From NCBI GenBank assembly GCA_965205915.1, contig OZ242191.1, positions 992,001-1,056,000 on the forward strand: 64,000 nt of DNA, given 5' to 3'. Positions within the stretch are counted from its first letter, which is position 1; each line of letters opens with the position of its first letter. The position numbers were made by a program, and so were the translations under genes. The stretch comes from VXMO01 sp965205915. GTDB lineage: Bacteria > Chloroflexota > Dehalococcoidia > UBA6926. The notes under the pieces were generated by a model. It worked only from the letters and a program-made list of their open reading frames with translations. It was not told the origin of the DNA and searched no databases. Below are positions 25,704-33,240 of the stretch, one piece after another.

Positions 25704-26600
25704 TTACTCATCCTCCAGGTCAACCACCTGAACCCGCGTTCCACCTGCCCCTTCCCTCTCCAGCCTCTCCCGCGCCGTCTCAAGCGCTGTCAGGTTAGTA
25801 TCGGCCCCAATCCACTTGCGGCCCAGGCGTTGGGCGGCTAGTAGGGTGGTGCCGGCGCCGCAGAAGGGGTCCAGGACAATGTCGCCCTCGTTGGTGCTGG
25901 CGGCTATTATGCGTTCGTAGAGGGCGAGGGGTTTTTGGGTGGGGTAGCCGGTTCGCTCTTTCGCCATGTTGTTTAGGGAGGGGATGTTCCAGACGTCCGT
26001 CGCGCCTTTCATTTGGCCTTTGAGCTTTTGGGATGTTGCCGGGGTTTGGGGCTTGTTGAAGGTGTATCGGTCCGACTTGGTGTAGAAGAGGATGACATCG
26101 TGCTTGCGGGAAAAGCGTTTGGGGGATGAGCCTCCGAGTCCGTAGGTCCAGATGATCTCGTTCCGAAAGTTCGCAACGCCGAATATGGCATCCATGAGTT
26201 GTTTCAGGTAGTGGCTCGACGTTGGATCGCAGTGTACATATATGCTTCCATCATCTTTGAGAATGCGCCGCATTTCGATGAGGCGGATGGCCATGAAGCA
26301 GAGGAACGTGGCCATATCGTCGCCGTATGTGGCGCGTGATGTTTCGATGACGCTCAACGCTGTCGGACAAGCCTCAGCGAGGTGGGACGGCCATTCGGGG
26401 TCAACGTCTCGTTCCCATGACCATTGGTCTTTGAATTGGGCGTTGGCGGCGGGTCTATGTGAGTCCGTGCTGATTTCGCGGCCGGTGTTGAAGGGGGGAT
26501 CGGTGGCGATGAGGTGGATGGACTCAGCGGGTAGGGCGCGCAGGATGGGCAGGTTGTCGCCGAGGTAGAGGGCGGGGGTTTCTACGTTTGAGTGAGCCAT
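25704..26600 (-). CDS. Orphan site-specific DNA methyltransferase (beta class, N4/N6)
   Basis: 298 residues from ATG 26600. Motif IV DPPFN near 33 comes before motif I DPFCGAGTT near 246, the beta-class order; DPPFNTG and the C-terminal YPTQKPLALYERIIAAS region suit an N6-adenine or N4-cytosine enzyme. No specificity subunit or restriction gene is nearby. Its first two codons and leader are repeated inside the spacers of the DUF6883-DUF4926 array (27375 and 28452), showing that the amplified unit ended within this gene. A TTG three codons upstream is an alternative start. Confidence 0.92.
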   Translation of the reverse strand: MAHSNVETPALYLGDNLPILRALPAESIHLIATDPPFNTGREISTDSHRPAANAQFKDQWSWERDVDPEWPSHLAEACPTALSVIETSRATYGDDMATFLCFMAIRLIEMRRILKDDGSIYVHCDPTSSHYLKQLMDAIFGVANFRNEIIWTYGLGGSSPKRFSRKHDVILFYTKSDRYTFNKPQTPATSQKLKGQMKGATDVWNIPSLNNMAKERTGYPTQKPLALYERIIAASTNEGDIVLDPFCGAGTTLLAAQRLGRKWIGADTNLTALETARERLEREGAGGTRVQVVDLEDE

Positions 26601-26737
26601 CGCCAACAATTGTGGCTCATTGGCCGAGCCTACGTGCGGGGTTGGATTGGAGAACCGGGCTCTAGCCGACTTTGGCGGGGCTCTCTTTCATGACCCGGGC
26701 GTGGAGGACGTCATGGGGTGTGACGGGGCGGATTTGG
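26595..26737. repeat. Array flank, copy A (native methyltransferase side)
   Basis: Runs from the methyltransferase start (AGCCAT at 26595-26600) through the trailer to the 3' codons of the DUF4926 gene. Copies B and C repeat this sequence with only scattered changes. It is the native left edge of the amplified unit. Confidence 0.8.
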
Positions 26738-26916
26738 GAAGGGAGCACCGGAGCGGTTGAGAATGTCCCGCCTTCCACAGCAATGAAGTCCACGATGTAG
26801 CCCTCATGATTGGGGCCAACATCTACTATTACGCCCACGTCGCCGGGCTGCATCATGACTCCATCTACGTTTTCGACTGCCTCAGTGAGGATAACCCTCG
26901 TGTGTTCCTCCATCAT
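26662..26916 (-). CDS. DUF4926 protein, array module 1
   Basis: 84 residues. RVILTEAVENVDGVMMQPGD, GVIVDV and IRPVTPHDVLHARV follow the DUF4926 pattern, a small SH3-like beta protein of unknown function. Begins 3 bases after the stop of the DUF6883 gene. The last 20 residues (including DVLHARVMKESPAK) are almost identical to those of the other two modules, while the first 60 are diverged. Confidence 0.8.
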   Translation of the reverse strand: MMEEHTRVILTEAVENVDGVMMQPGDVGVIVDVGPNHEGYIVDFIAVEGGTFSTAPVLPSQIRPVTPHDVLHARVMKESPAKVG

Positions 26917-26919
26917 TTG

Positions 26920-27258
26920 TCACTCCGTAAGCCGATATGCCGAAATGAATCTCGGTATTTCTGTGCCCGTATCGATTTGCCACACTGTCCTGACAAGCCT
27001 ACTCACATCGTCGGGAAGAAGCATCTGTCCTTCCACCGTATACAGTACGCCATAGGGGGCGTCTCTCACGTCGGCCACTTCATGGTCGCGAGCATGCCGC
27101 AGCACCGCATCACGAAATTCATCCGGGCGTTCCGGGGAAAAGCCATGATCCATGAAAAACTCCGCTTTCGGACCGCCATCGGGATGTTCTCTCGCCAACT
27201 CATACCCCACGATCTTGTCAGGATGTACTGTGGCTTGGTTCGCGTTAGGTATACCCAC
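26920..27258 (-). CDS. DUF6883 protein, array module 1
   Basis: 112 residues. GYELAREHPDGGPKAEFF, then YGVLYTVEG and VRTVWQIDTGTEIPRFISAY match the DUF6883 pattern. Function unknown; pairing with DUF4926 is recurrent here and suggests a two-protein unit, possibly toxin-immunity-like (inference). Start is ATG 27258, 30 bases after the relic mobA stop, the same distance as in modules 2 and 3. Confidence 0.78.
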   Translation of the reverse strand: MGIPNANQATVHPDKIVGYELAREHPDGGPKAEFFMDHGFSPERPDEFRDAVLRHARDHEVADVRDAPYGVLYTVEGQMLLPDDVSRLVRTVWQIDTGTEIPRFISAYRLTE

Positions 27259-27287
27259 TAATCAATGTCCGTTCAACAATTCTACCC

Positions 27288-27518
27288 CTACCCGCCGAGC
27301 AGAAGGCGTTCGGCGTGGTCCAGGTCTTGTTGGGTGTTGATGCTTAGGAGGGAGCGGAGGTCTGTGTACAATCCAGCCATCGCCAACAATTGTGGCGCAT
27401 TGGCCGAGCCTACGCGCGGGGTTGGATTGGAGAACCGGGCTCTAGCCGATTTTGGCGGGACTCTCTTTCATGACCCGGGCGTGGAGGACGTCATGGGGTG
27501 TGACGGGGCGGATCTGGT
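27288..27518. repeat. Array spacer, copy B: chimeric mobA-methyltransferase scar
   Basis: 27288-27362 repeats the last 75 bases of mobA including its stop. About 12 unrelated bases follow, then from 27375 the methyltransferase start codons and leader, and from 27442 the 3' end of a DUF4926 gene. Neither parent gene is complete here, so the segment is a duplication junction. Confidence 0.82.
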
Positions 27519-27993
27519 TGGGTTTGGCCCAACCGACGGCGATGTGGCTGCCGTCCAGAGACTCAATGTCGATGCAATATTGCTCATGATCACCAGACAG
27601 GCTCTCGATGGTGCCAACATCCCCCGACTGGATGCTGCCTTCAGGAGAGCACCTGATGGGCTCGGTCACAACCACACGGCCGAATGCGCGATGGAAATGG
27701 AAGGGGCCGATGTCATTCGCACCATTGGCGGAACACGCATCTATCCCACCGTCAGTTACGCTGGGGTCAGGGCGCACGTGTTCAACATCGTGAGGCGAAA
27801 TGGGTCGGACGTGTGATGCCTCGACTGTTGCAACCCCGTGGCCGGCGCCGCCAATCGTGAATAGCTCCACGTTGTACCCCGCGCCTCCACCGAGAATATC
27901 GACAGCGACACCCACATCCCCAGGAACGACGGTGTGTCCCTCAATCGACTTCGCAGCCTGGGTAAATACAACGCGGTCAAAATCTCTAATCAT
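27442..27993 (-). CDS. Tandem double DUF4926 protein, array module 2
   Basis: 183 residues with two DUF4926-like domains: about 1-75 (VVFTQAAKSIEGHTVVPGDV ... HVRPISPHDVEHV) and about 100-183 (VVVTEPIRCSPEGSIQSGDV ... VTPHDVLHARV), joined by a linker PSVTDGGIDACSANGAND. The second ends with the conserved tail of the other modules. The ATG overlaps the upstream DUF6883 stop by 4 bases. Confidence 0.78.
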   Translation of the reverse strand: MIRDFDRVVFTQAAKSIEGHTVVPGDVGVAVDILGGGAGYNVELFTIGGAGHGVATVEASHVRPISPHDVEHVRPDPSVTDGGIDACSANGANDIGPFHFHRAFGRVVVTEPIRCSPEGSIQSGDVGTIESLSGDHEQYCIDIESLDGSHIAVGWAKPNQIRPVTPHDVLHARVMKESPAKIG

Positions 27994-28334
27994 CTAGATT
28001 TCTCCAGTGGCCTTGCCGTTACGAGTCTAGGCGCATCATTACCTTCGTCAATGATCCAGACAGCCATCGCGAGAGTTCGTCGTCCGTCTGGAGCAACAAT
28101 ATCACCATGAACGATATACTTTGTGCCCCAAGGCACATCCTCAATCTTAACTACATCAGCTTCCATTGCAAGGCGGAGGAGTTCAGCTTCGAGTTCTTCC
28201 CGCATTGTCGCGGTGAAACCGCTGTCCTTGAACAAGGCTGCCTTGTGCTGGCCGTCAACGTGTGTCTCGGAAAGAAGGTAGCCGTGCAATTTTAGTGGCT
28301 CAATGAAGGTTTTTTCGGCGTTTGGCGTTTTCAA
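27990..28334 (-). CDS. DUF6883 protein, array module 2
   Basis: 114 residues from TTG 28334. Keeps the family frame (GYLLSETHVDGQHKAALFKD, WGTKYIVHGDIV, VWIIDEGNDAPRLVTARPL) but is the most diverged of the three. Overlaps the double DUF4926 gene by 4 bases, so expression is coupled. Function unknown. Confidence 0.76.
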   Translation of the reverse strand: MKTPNAEKTFIEPLKLHGYLLSETHVDGQHKAALFKDSGFTATMREELEAELLRLAMEADVVKIEDVPWGTKYIVHGDIVAPDGRRTLAMAVWIIDEGNDAPRLVTARPLEKSR

Positions 28335-28364
28335 GGCATATTCACCGTTATTGGAGCCTGCTCT

Positions 28365-28600
28365 CTACCCGCCAAGCAGGAGGCGTTCGGCGCGGTCGAG
28401 GTCTTGTTGGGTGTTGACGCTTAGGAGGGAGCGGAGGTCTGTGCGCAATCCAGCCATCGCCAACAATTTTGGCCCATTGGCCGAGCCTACGGGCGGGGTT
28501 GGATTGGGGGCCCGGGCTCTAGCCGACTTTGGCGGGGCTCTCTTTCATGACCCGGGCGTGGAGGACGTCATGGGGTGTGACGGCGCGGATTTGGTTGGGC
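28365..28600. repeat. Array spacer, copy C: chimeric mobA-methyltransferase scar
   Basis: Same structure as copy B: relic mobA 3' end at 28365-28440, short filler (TGTGCGCAATCC, differing at two bases from copy B), methyltransferase start at 28452, then trailer and DUF4926 3' end. Similarity also continues a few bases upstream of the mobA stop (ATTGGAGCCT at 28350 and 29131). Confidence 0.82.
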
Positions 28601-28773
28601 AAAGCGGTGGCGATGGCGATAGTAGCGCCGCTCACTCCCACGAATTCAAGCACGTACGCCACTCCCTCAGGGTGGATGTGGATTACCACACCAATATCGC
28701 CGGGTGACATCAATCCCCCGTCATCGCTTTCGACAGGTTCGGTGAGAATGACGCGTGAATGTTCCTTATGCAT
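28519..28773 (-). CDS. DUF4926 protein, array module 3
   Basis: 84 residues. RVILTEPVESDDGGLMSPGD, GVVIHI and IRAVTPHDVLHARV; closest to module 1 at the ends but different in the centre (HPEGVAYVLEFVGVSGATIA). Begins 9 bases after the DUF6883 stop. Function unknown. Confidence 0.8.
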   Translation of the reverse strand: MHKEHSRVILTEPVESDDGGLMSPGDIGVVIHIHPEGVAYVLEFVGVSGATIAIATALPNQIRAVTPHDVLHARVMKESPAKVG

Positions 28774-28782
28774 GATTCACCA

Positions 28783-29115
28783 TTAGACAGCGTGCGCGGT
28801 TATAAGTCTAGGGAAGTCAGTCCCCAAATCAAACTGCCAGACAGTTTGTACCAAGTGCTCCCTGCCGTTCGGCAACCGCATAGTCCCTTCTACGGTGTAT
28901 CGGGTTCCCCATGGGGTTTCCCTAACTTTGGCGACCTGGTGTTCCCGCCCATGCAAAAGGAGTGCATCGATGAGTTCATCCGGGCGTTCTCGCGCGAAGC
29001 CACTATCAGTAAAGAACTCGGCTTTCGGGCCTCCGTCGGGATGCTCACGTGCCAGCAAATAGTCGCCAGACTTCTCCCGTGTAACCAGGGCCCGTTCACG
29101 CTCAGGCAGATTCAC
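28783..29115 (-). CDS. DUF6883 protein, array module 3
   Basis: 110 residues from GTG 29115. SGDYLLAREHPDGGPKAEFF, PWGTRYTVEGTMRLPNG, TVWQFDLGTDFPRLITA; clearly closer to module 1 than to module 2. The frame is open further upstream inside mobA, but the GTG lies 30 bases after the mobA stop, exactly where modules 1 and 2 start, and its first residues (NLP) align with theirs. Confidence 0.76.
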   Translation of the reverse strand: MNLPERERALVTREKSGDYLLAREHPDGGPKAEFFTDSGFARERPDELIDALLLHGREHQVAKVRETPWGTRYTVEGTMRLPNGREHLVQTVWQFDLGTDFPRLITAHAV

Positions 29116-29144
29116 AGCAGATGCGCCATCATTGGAGCCTACCT

Positions 29145-29786
29145 CTACCCGCCAAGCAGCAGCCGCTCCGCTCTTTCGAGGTCTTGTTGGGTGTTGACGC
29201 TTAGGAGGGAGCGGAGGTCCGGGTCGAAGGTTTTTAGGCGGGGCTCTTCGATGTACCAGGTACGGAGGCGGCGGAGCAGAGATTGGAGGCCGGGGCGTTC
29301 TTCTTCTTGCAGCAGGCGCTCCGCTTCGTCGACACAAGAGCGGCGGTAGACGGCGTGCAGGGTCTGGGAGACGTTGGCGATTCGAGGGACGGCGGCGGAA
29401 TAGAGTTGCACGGCGTCCTCCTGCATGATTCCGAACAGAGCCGTGATGAGCCAGGAGTTGAGGAGCGGCCTATCGCAGCTCACGGCAAAGACGAGGTCAT
29501 GCGACGCGGCGGTAAGGCCGGCATGGACGCCGCCAAGCGGGCCTTTGCCGGGTATGGTGTCGCTGATCCAGCGGCTGTTGTCCGGTAGTTCGACGGTTTC
29601 GCGCCCTGCCCGCTCTCCAACGACGATGACTTCTGTGCAAACGGCAGCCACAGCATCGGCGACACGTTTCAGCATCGGAACGCCGGCGACGGGAATGACA
29701 GCCTTGTCACGCTCCATGCGGGAACTCGCGCCACCCGCGAGAATAATGCCGGTGGCGAGCGGGGGATTAAGTACCCCGGTCCTCAA
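29145..29786 (-). CDS. mobA: Molybdenum cofactor guanylyltransferase MobA-like
   Basis: About 213 residues from a likely TTG at 29786. GIILAGGASSRMERDKA is the nucleotide-binding signature of MobA-type nucleotidyltransferases; SDTIPGKGPLGGVHAGL and FAVSCDRPLLN (acidic Mg site) agree. Converts Mo-molybdopterin to the guanine dinucleotide form; a cytidylyl variant cannot be excluded, and would suit a xanthine-dehydrogenase-family enzyme like the one at 49842. The last 75 bases are copied in the array spacers at 27288 and 28365. The start overlaps or abuts the amidohydrolase 3' end. Confidence 0.88.
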   Translation of the reverse strand: MRTGVLNPPLATGIILAGGASSRMERDKAVIPVAGVPMLKRVADAVAAVCTEVIVVGERAGRETVELPDNSRWISDTIPGKGPLGGVHAGLTAASHDLVFAVSCDRPLLNSWLITALFGIMQEDAVQLYSAAVPRIANVSQTLHAVYRRSCVDEAERLLQEEERPGLQSLLRRLRTWYIEEPRLKTFDPDLRSLLSVNTQQDLERAERLLLGG

Positions 29787-29800
29787 AGATGGGAACGATT

Positions 29801-31198
29801 CTAGAATGCGGGACCCTCCATGAGCGGGAACGGCATCGGCACATCGGGGTACTTCTCTCGCAGTTGACGCCACGCTCGATGGGCGATTTCCTCACCACGC
29901 GCGAGGATGTCGTCCTCATCAATATGCAGCAGCTTGCGGTCGCGCATGACCCAGTTTCCGGCGACCATGACGGCCTCCACGTCCGAGGCCTGCCCGTTGT
30001 TGACGAAGTCCGAAACGAGCCTCAGCACCGGAACCATGTGGGCGCGGCGTAAATCAGTGACAAATAAATCGGCCTGCTTGCCGACTTCCAGCGAGCCGAG
30101 CGTCTCGTCCATGCCCATGATGCGCGCGCCGCCTATGGTGCCCCACTCGAGCATTTTCTCGGGTGTTGGGCTAAACGGATCGTCCCGGCGCACTCGCTCG
30201 ACGAAGTAGCCGGTGCGGATTGCTTCGACCATATCCTCGGCCATGTTGTCCGTGCCAATGCCGATCCGGCAGCCGGCTTCTTCAAGGTCCAGGGCGGGAG
30301 CGGCCGCGCCACGTCGGGCAGCGATGGCGGGGTTGTTGGACACCCCTGTGCCGTGTCGCCCAAGCGCCCGGATTTCGGACTCGACAATCTCGCGGCAGTG
30401 GGCGACAACGAGGCGCGGGCCGAGGAACTCGTTTTGCTCAAGGTAGTGGGCGGGCAGCACACCCCATGCGGCCATGACACCGGCCACCTCCTGCTTACTC
30501 TGGGAGAGGTGGATTGTGTAGCCGACACCGCGTTCTTCCGCGAGTTCGCGAGACCGTCGCAGCATGGCGGGAGAGACGGAGTCTGTGGTGGATGGGGAGA
30601 AGTAGACGGTGAGGCGGCCGTCGGCCTTGCCATGCCACGAGTCATAGACATCGACGGCGCGCTGGTAGGCGGCCTCCGCAAGCTCTTCGGAGAAATCCGC
30701 AGACGACTTGAGGAGCGTTCCGGCGCTGATGACGTTGTACGTCACGTCCGTCATAGATTCTGTGAGCACAAATCGCGCGCCTGTGTCGGCGAGCTGTTGA
30801 GCATAGTTGGATATGCCGCGTCCCTGCTCAAAGAACGTTGTGGTGCCGCTGCGAATGCCCTCAATTGCGCCGAGCAGTGCCATGACCTGCATCTCTTCTG
30901 CGGAGAGCATGGCGGCAATCTGCTCAGGAAACCGCAACGGGGAGGGAAAACCAAGGTCTTCGAGGATGCCGCGGCTGAGGGTGGCGGTCAGATGCGTGTG
31001 GCAGTTGAAGAATCCTGGGTAGACGGCCTTGCCACGGCCGGAGACCATGTCGGCAGTCGGGTAGGCGCGAACGACCTCGTCGCTGGGTCCGACTGCTGCG
31101 ATGATGCCATTGTCGTCGATGGCGATTGCGCCGTCGTAGAGGATGCGCCCGTCCGGATCGCATGTGGCGATGATGGTGTCACGGATAACGGTGGTCAT
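29801..31198 (-). CDS. Amidohydrolase of the chlorohydrolase/SAH-deaminase group
   Basis: 465 residues. NCHTHLT near 66 (metal His pair), IHLSQSKQEV near 229, VAHCREI near 267 and IGTDNMAEDM near 318 supply the metal ligands of the TrzA/SsnA/MtaD-like TIM-barrel branch. Predicted cytosolic deaminase or hydrolase on a purine or guanidine-like compound; the exact substrate cannot be told. mobA follows directly. Confidence 0.9.
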   Translation of the reverse strand: MTTVIRDTIIATCDPDGRILYDGAIAIDDNGIIAAVGPSDEVVRAYPTADMVSGRGKAVYPGFFNCHTHLTATLSRGILEDLGFPSPLRFPEQIAAMLSAEEMQVMALLGAIEGIRSGTTTFFEQGRGISNYAQQLADTGARFVLTESMTDVTYNVISAGTLLKSSADFSEELAEAAYQRAVDVYDSWHGKADGRLTVYFSPSTTDSVSPAMLRRSRELAEERGVGYTIHLSQSKQEVAGVMAAWGVLPAHYLEQNEFLGPRLVVAHCREIVESEIRALGRHGTGVSNNPAIAARRGAAAPALDLEEAGCRIGIGTDNMAEDMVEAIRTGYFVERVRRDDPFSPTPEKMLEWGTIGGARIMGMDETLGSLEVGKQADLFVTDLRRAHMVPVLRLVSDFVNNGQASDVEAVMVAGNWVMRDRKLLHIDEDDILARGEEIAHRAWRQLREKYPDVPMPFPLMEGPAF

Positions 31199-31253
31199 TT
31201 GGGTTCCTCCACCCTAACCCTCCCCCGCGAGAGGGGAGGGGATTTTCTTGCGG

Positions 31254-33092
31254 TTAGCTTTGCGCGAGCAGGCGGACAGCAGATTCTATGTGGGCTGCGT
31301 CGATGCCGGCGGCGGAGAGCAGGTCGGCGGGTTTGCCGGAGCCGGGCATCCCCTGTACTGCCAGCTTGACGACGCGGGGGGGGTTGCGGAGGCCGCCGAG
31401 CGCGGCGAGTACGGCGTCGCCGATGCCACCCTCCGCCCAGTGGTCTTCAACGGTGACTATGGTTCCGGTTTCGCGCGCTGCGGTCTCTAGGGTGTCCGCG
31501 TCGATTGGTTTGACGCTGTAGAGATCAATGAGGCGGATGTTGATGCCATCGGCGGCGAGAGCATCGACGGCCTTGAGCGACTCGTGCAGGGTGATGCCGG
31601 CGGCGGCGATGGTGAGCTTGTCATCGTCTGACGATCGCAGGACGCGGGAGCCGCCGATGGGGAACGACTCATCGGCGGAATAGAGGACGGGCGTGGCCTC
31701 GCGGGTTGTGCGGATATAGGAGATGCCCTGCGTGTCCGCCATTTGCGCGACGAGTTGGGCGGCCTGATTTGCGTCGGACGGATAGAGGACAGTGCTACCG
31801 TTGATGGCGCGCATCATTGCGAGGTCTTCAAGCGCCATCTGGGATGGGCCGTCCTCACCGATGGAGACTCCGGCGTGGGAACCGGAGAGGCGCAGGCTTG
31901 CACGACTCACTGCGGCCATGCGGATGAAATCGTAGGCGCGCGTCAGGAACGCGGCAAAGGTGGAGACGTAGGGGGTCCAGCCGCGCACCTGCATCCCGAC
32001 GGCGGTTGCGATGGCTTGTTGCTCGGCGATGTAGCACTCAAAGAAGCGATCGGGGTGCGCCCTGGCAAAGACATCGGCGTAGGTGGAATTGCTGACCTCG
32101 CCATCGAGGGCGACTACATCGCCGCGTCGGGTGCCAACGGCGGCGAGGGCATCTCCGTATGCGCGGCGTGTGGCCATGCGGGAGCCGACTTCATATGCGG
32201 GCAGGTCGCCTGATGGATTGACGCTGAATACGTTGGGTTGGACGGAGTTGGCCGGGGTCTGGACGGTGACGGTCGCGCCGGTTGCGCCGCCGAGTTCCGT
32301 GATGGCGGCAACTGCGTCGTCGAGAGGGCGACCGTGGAAGCCCTCCTTGTCCTGAACGGCGGAGACGCCACGGCCTTTCATGGTCTTGGCGATGATGGCG
32401 GTGGGGCGGCCCTCCGTGGCTACTGCCTCCTGGTAGGCGGTGTTGATTGCGTCCACATCGTGGCCATCGATCTCGATGGTGTGCCAGCCGAATGCCTGGA
32501 GGCGGGCGGCATAGGCGCCGGTGTTCCAGCCGTACATCGTTTCGCCGCGTTGGCCGAGACGGTTGACGTCAATGATGGCGGTCAGGTTGTCGAGCTCCCA
32601 GAAGGCGGCGTGCTCGGCGGCCTCCCACATGGAGCCTTCCGCCATCTCACTGTCGCCGCAGAAGACCCAGACGCGATAGGGCAGCTTGTCGAGGCGCTTA
32701 CCGGCAAGGGCGATGCCAACGGAGATAGGGAGACCCTGCCCTAGTGAGCCGGTCGCTACATCGACGGTCGGCATGTTTGGGATGGGGTGGCCCTCAAGTC
32801 GGCTGCCGTGGGAGCGGTAGGTGAGGAACTCTTCCTCTTCGATTGCACCGGCGGCTTTCAACATGCTGTAGATGAGGGGGGAGGCGTGGCCCTTGGAAAA
32901 GACGAGGTGATCGTTGTTGGGGGCATCACGGCGCTCCATGTCATAGCGGAGGTAATCGCTAAGGAGGACGGACGCGAGGTCCGCTGCGGACATGCTGGAT
33001 GTCGGGTGGCCGGAACTGGCCTGCGCTGCGACTCGAACGGAATCGACCCTGAGTTGTTGTGCAAGACTCTGCCACGTTGCGACATCACCCAT
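31254..33092 (-). CDS. tkt: Transketolase
   Basis: 612 residues from ATG 33092 (SD AGGAGG, 7 bases). TPP enzyme moving two-carbon units in the pentose phosphate pathway. Seen: SSGHPTSSMSAADL, HLVFSKGHASPLIYSML near 67-82, GSLGQGLPISVGIAL, VFCGDSEMAEGSMWEA (GDG-like TPP/Mg motif with D-S-E), the central Pyr domain (DGEVSNST, HAGVSIGEDGPSQMALED) and a C-terminal domain. The GDSE sequence and length are nearer the one-chain form of archaeal/TktAB-like transketolases than the 660-residue E. coli enzyme. Confidence 0.93.
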   Translation of the reverse strand: MGDVATWQSLAQQLRVDSVRVAAQASSGHPTSSMSAADLASVLLSDYLRYDMERRDAPNNDHLVFSKGHASPLIYSMLKAAGAIEEEEFLTYRSHGSRLEGHPIPNMPTVDVATGSLGQGLPISVGIALAGKRLDKLPYRVWVFCGDSEMAEGSMWEAAEHAAFWELDNLTAIIDVNRLGQRGETMYGWNTGAYAARLQAFGWHTIEIDGHDVDAINTAYQEAVATEGRPTAIIAKTMKGRGVSAVQDKEGFHGRPLDDAVAAITELGGATGATVTVQTPANSVQPNVFSVNPSGDLPAYEVGSRMATRRAYGDALAAVGTRRGDVVALDGEVSNSTYADVFARAHPDRFFECYIAEQQAIATAVGMQVRGWTPYVSTFAAFLTRAYDFIRMAAVSRASLRLSGSHAGVSIGEDGPSQMALEDLAMMRAINGSTVLYPSDANQAAQLVAQMADTQGISYIRTTREATPVLYSADESFPIGGSRVLRSSDDDKLTIAAAGITLHESLKAVDALAADGINIRLIDLYSVKPIDADTLETAARETGTIVTVEDHWAEGGIGDAVLAALGGLRNPPRVVKLAVQGMPGSGKPADLLSAAGIDAAHIESAVRLLAQS

Positions 33093-33240
33093 CGGAACGC
33101 CTCCTGTCAATATTGGCTACCCCTTTCGTCATCATCACCGAGAGACGGCGCGATGTCCACATTGAGGGGGGAGCGACGGTGTCGTAAACGGTCGGGGCCG
33201 TGGGGTCGCAGATTGACCATGTAACGTCGCGCCGTCGATA

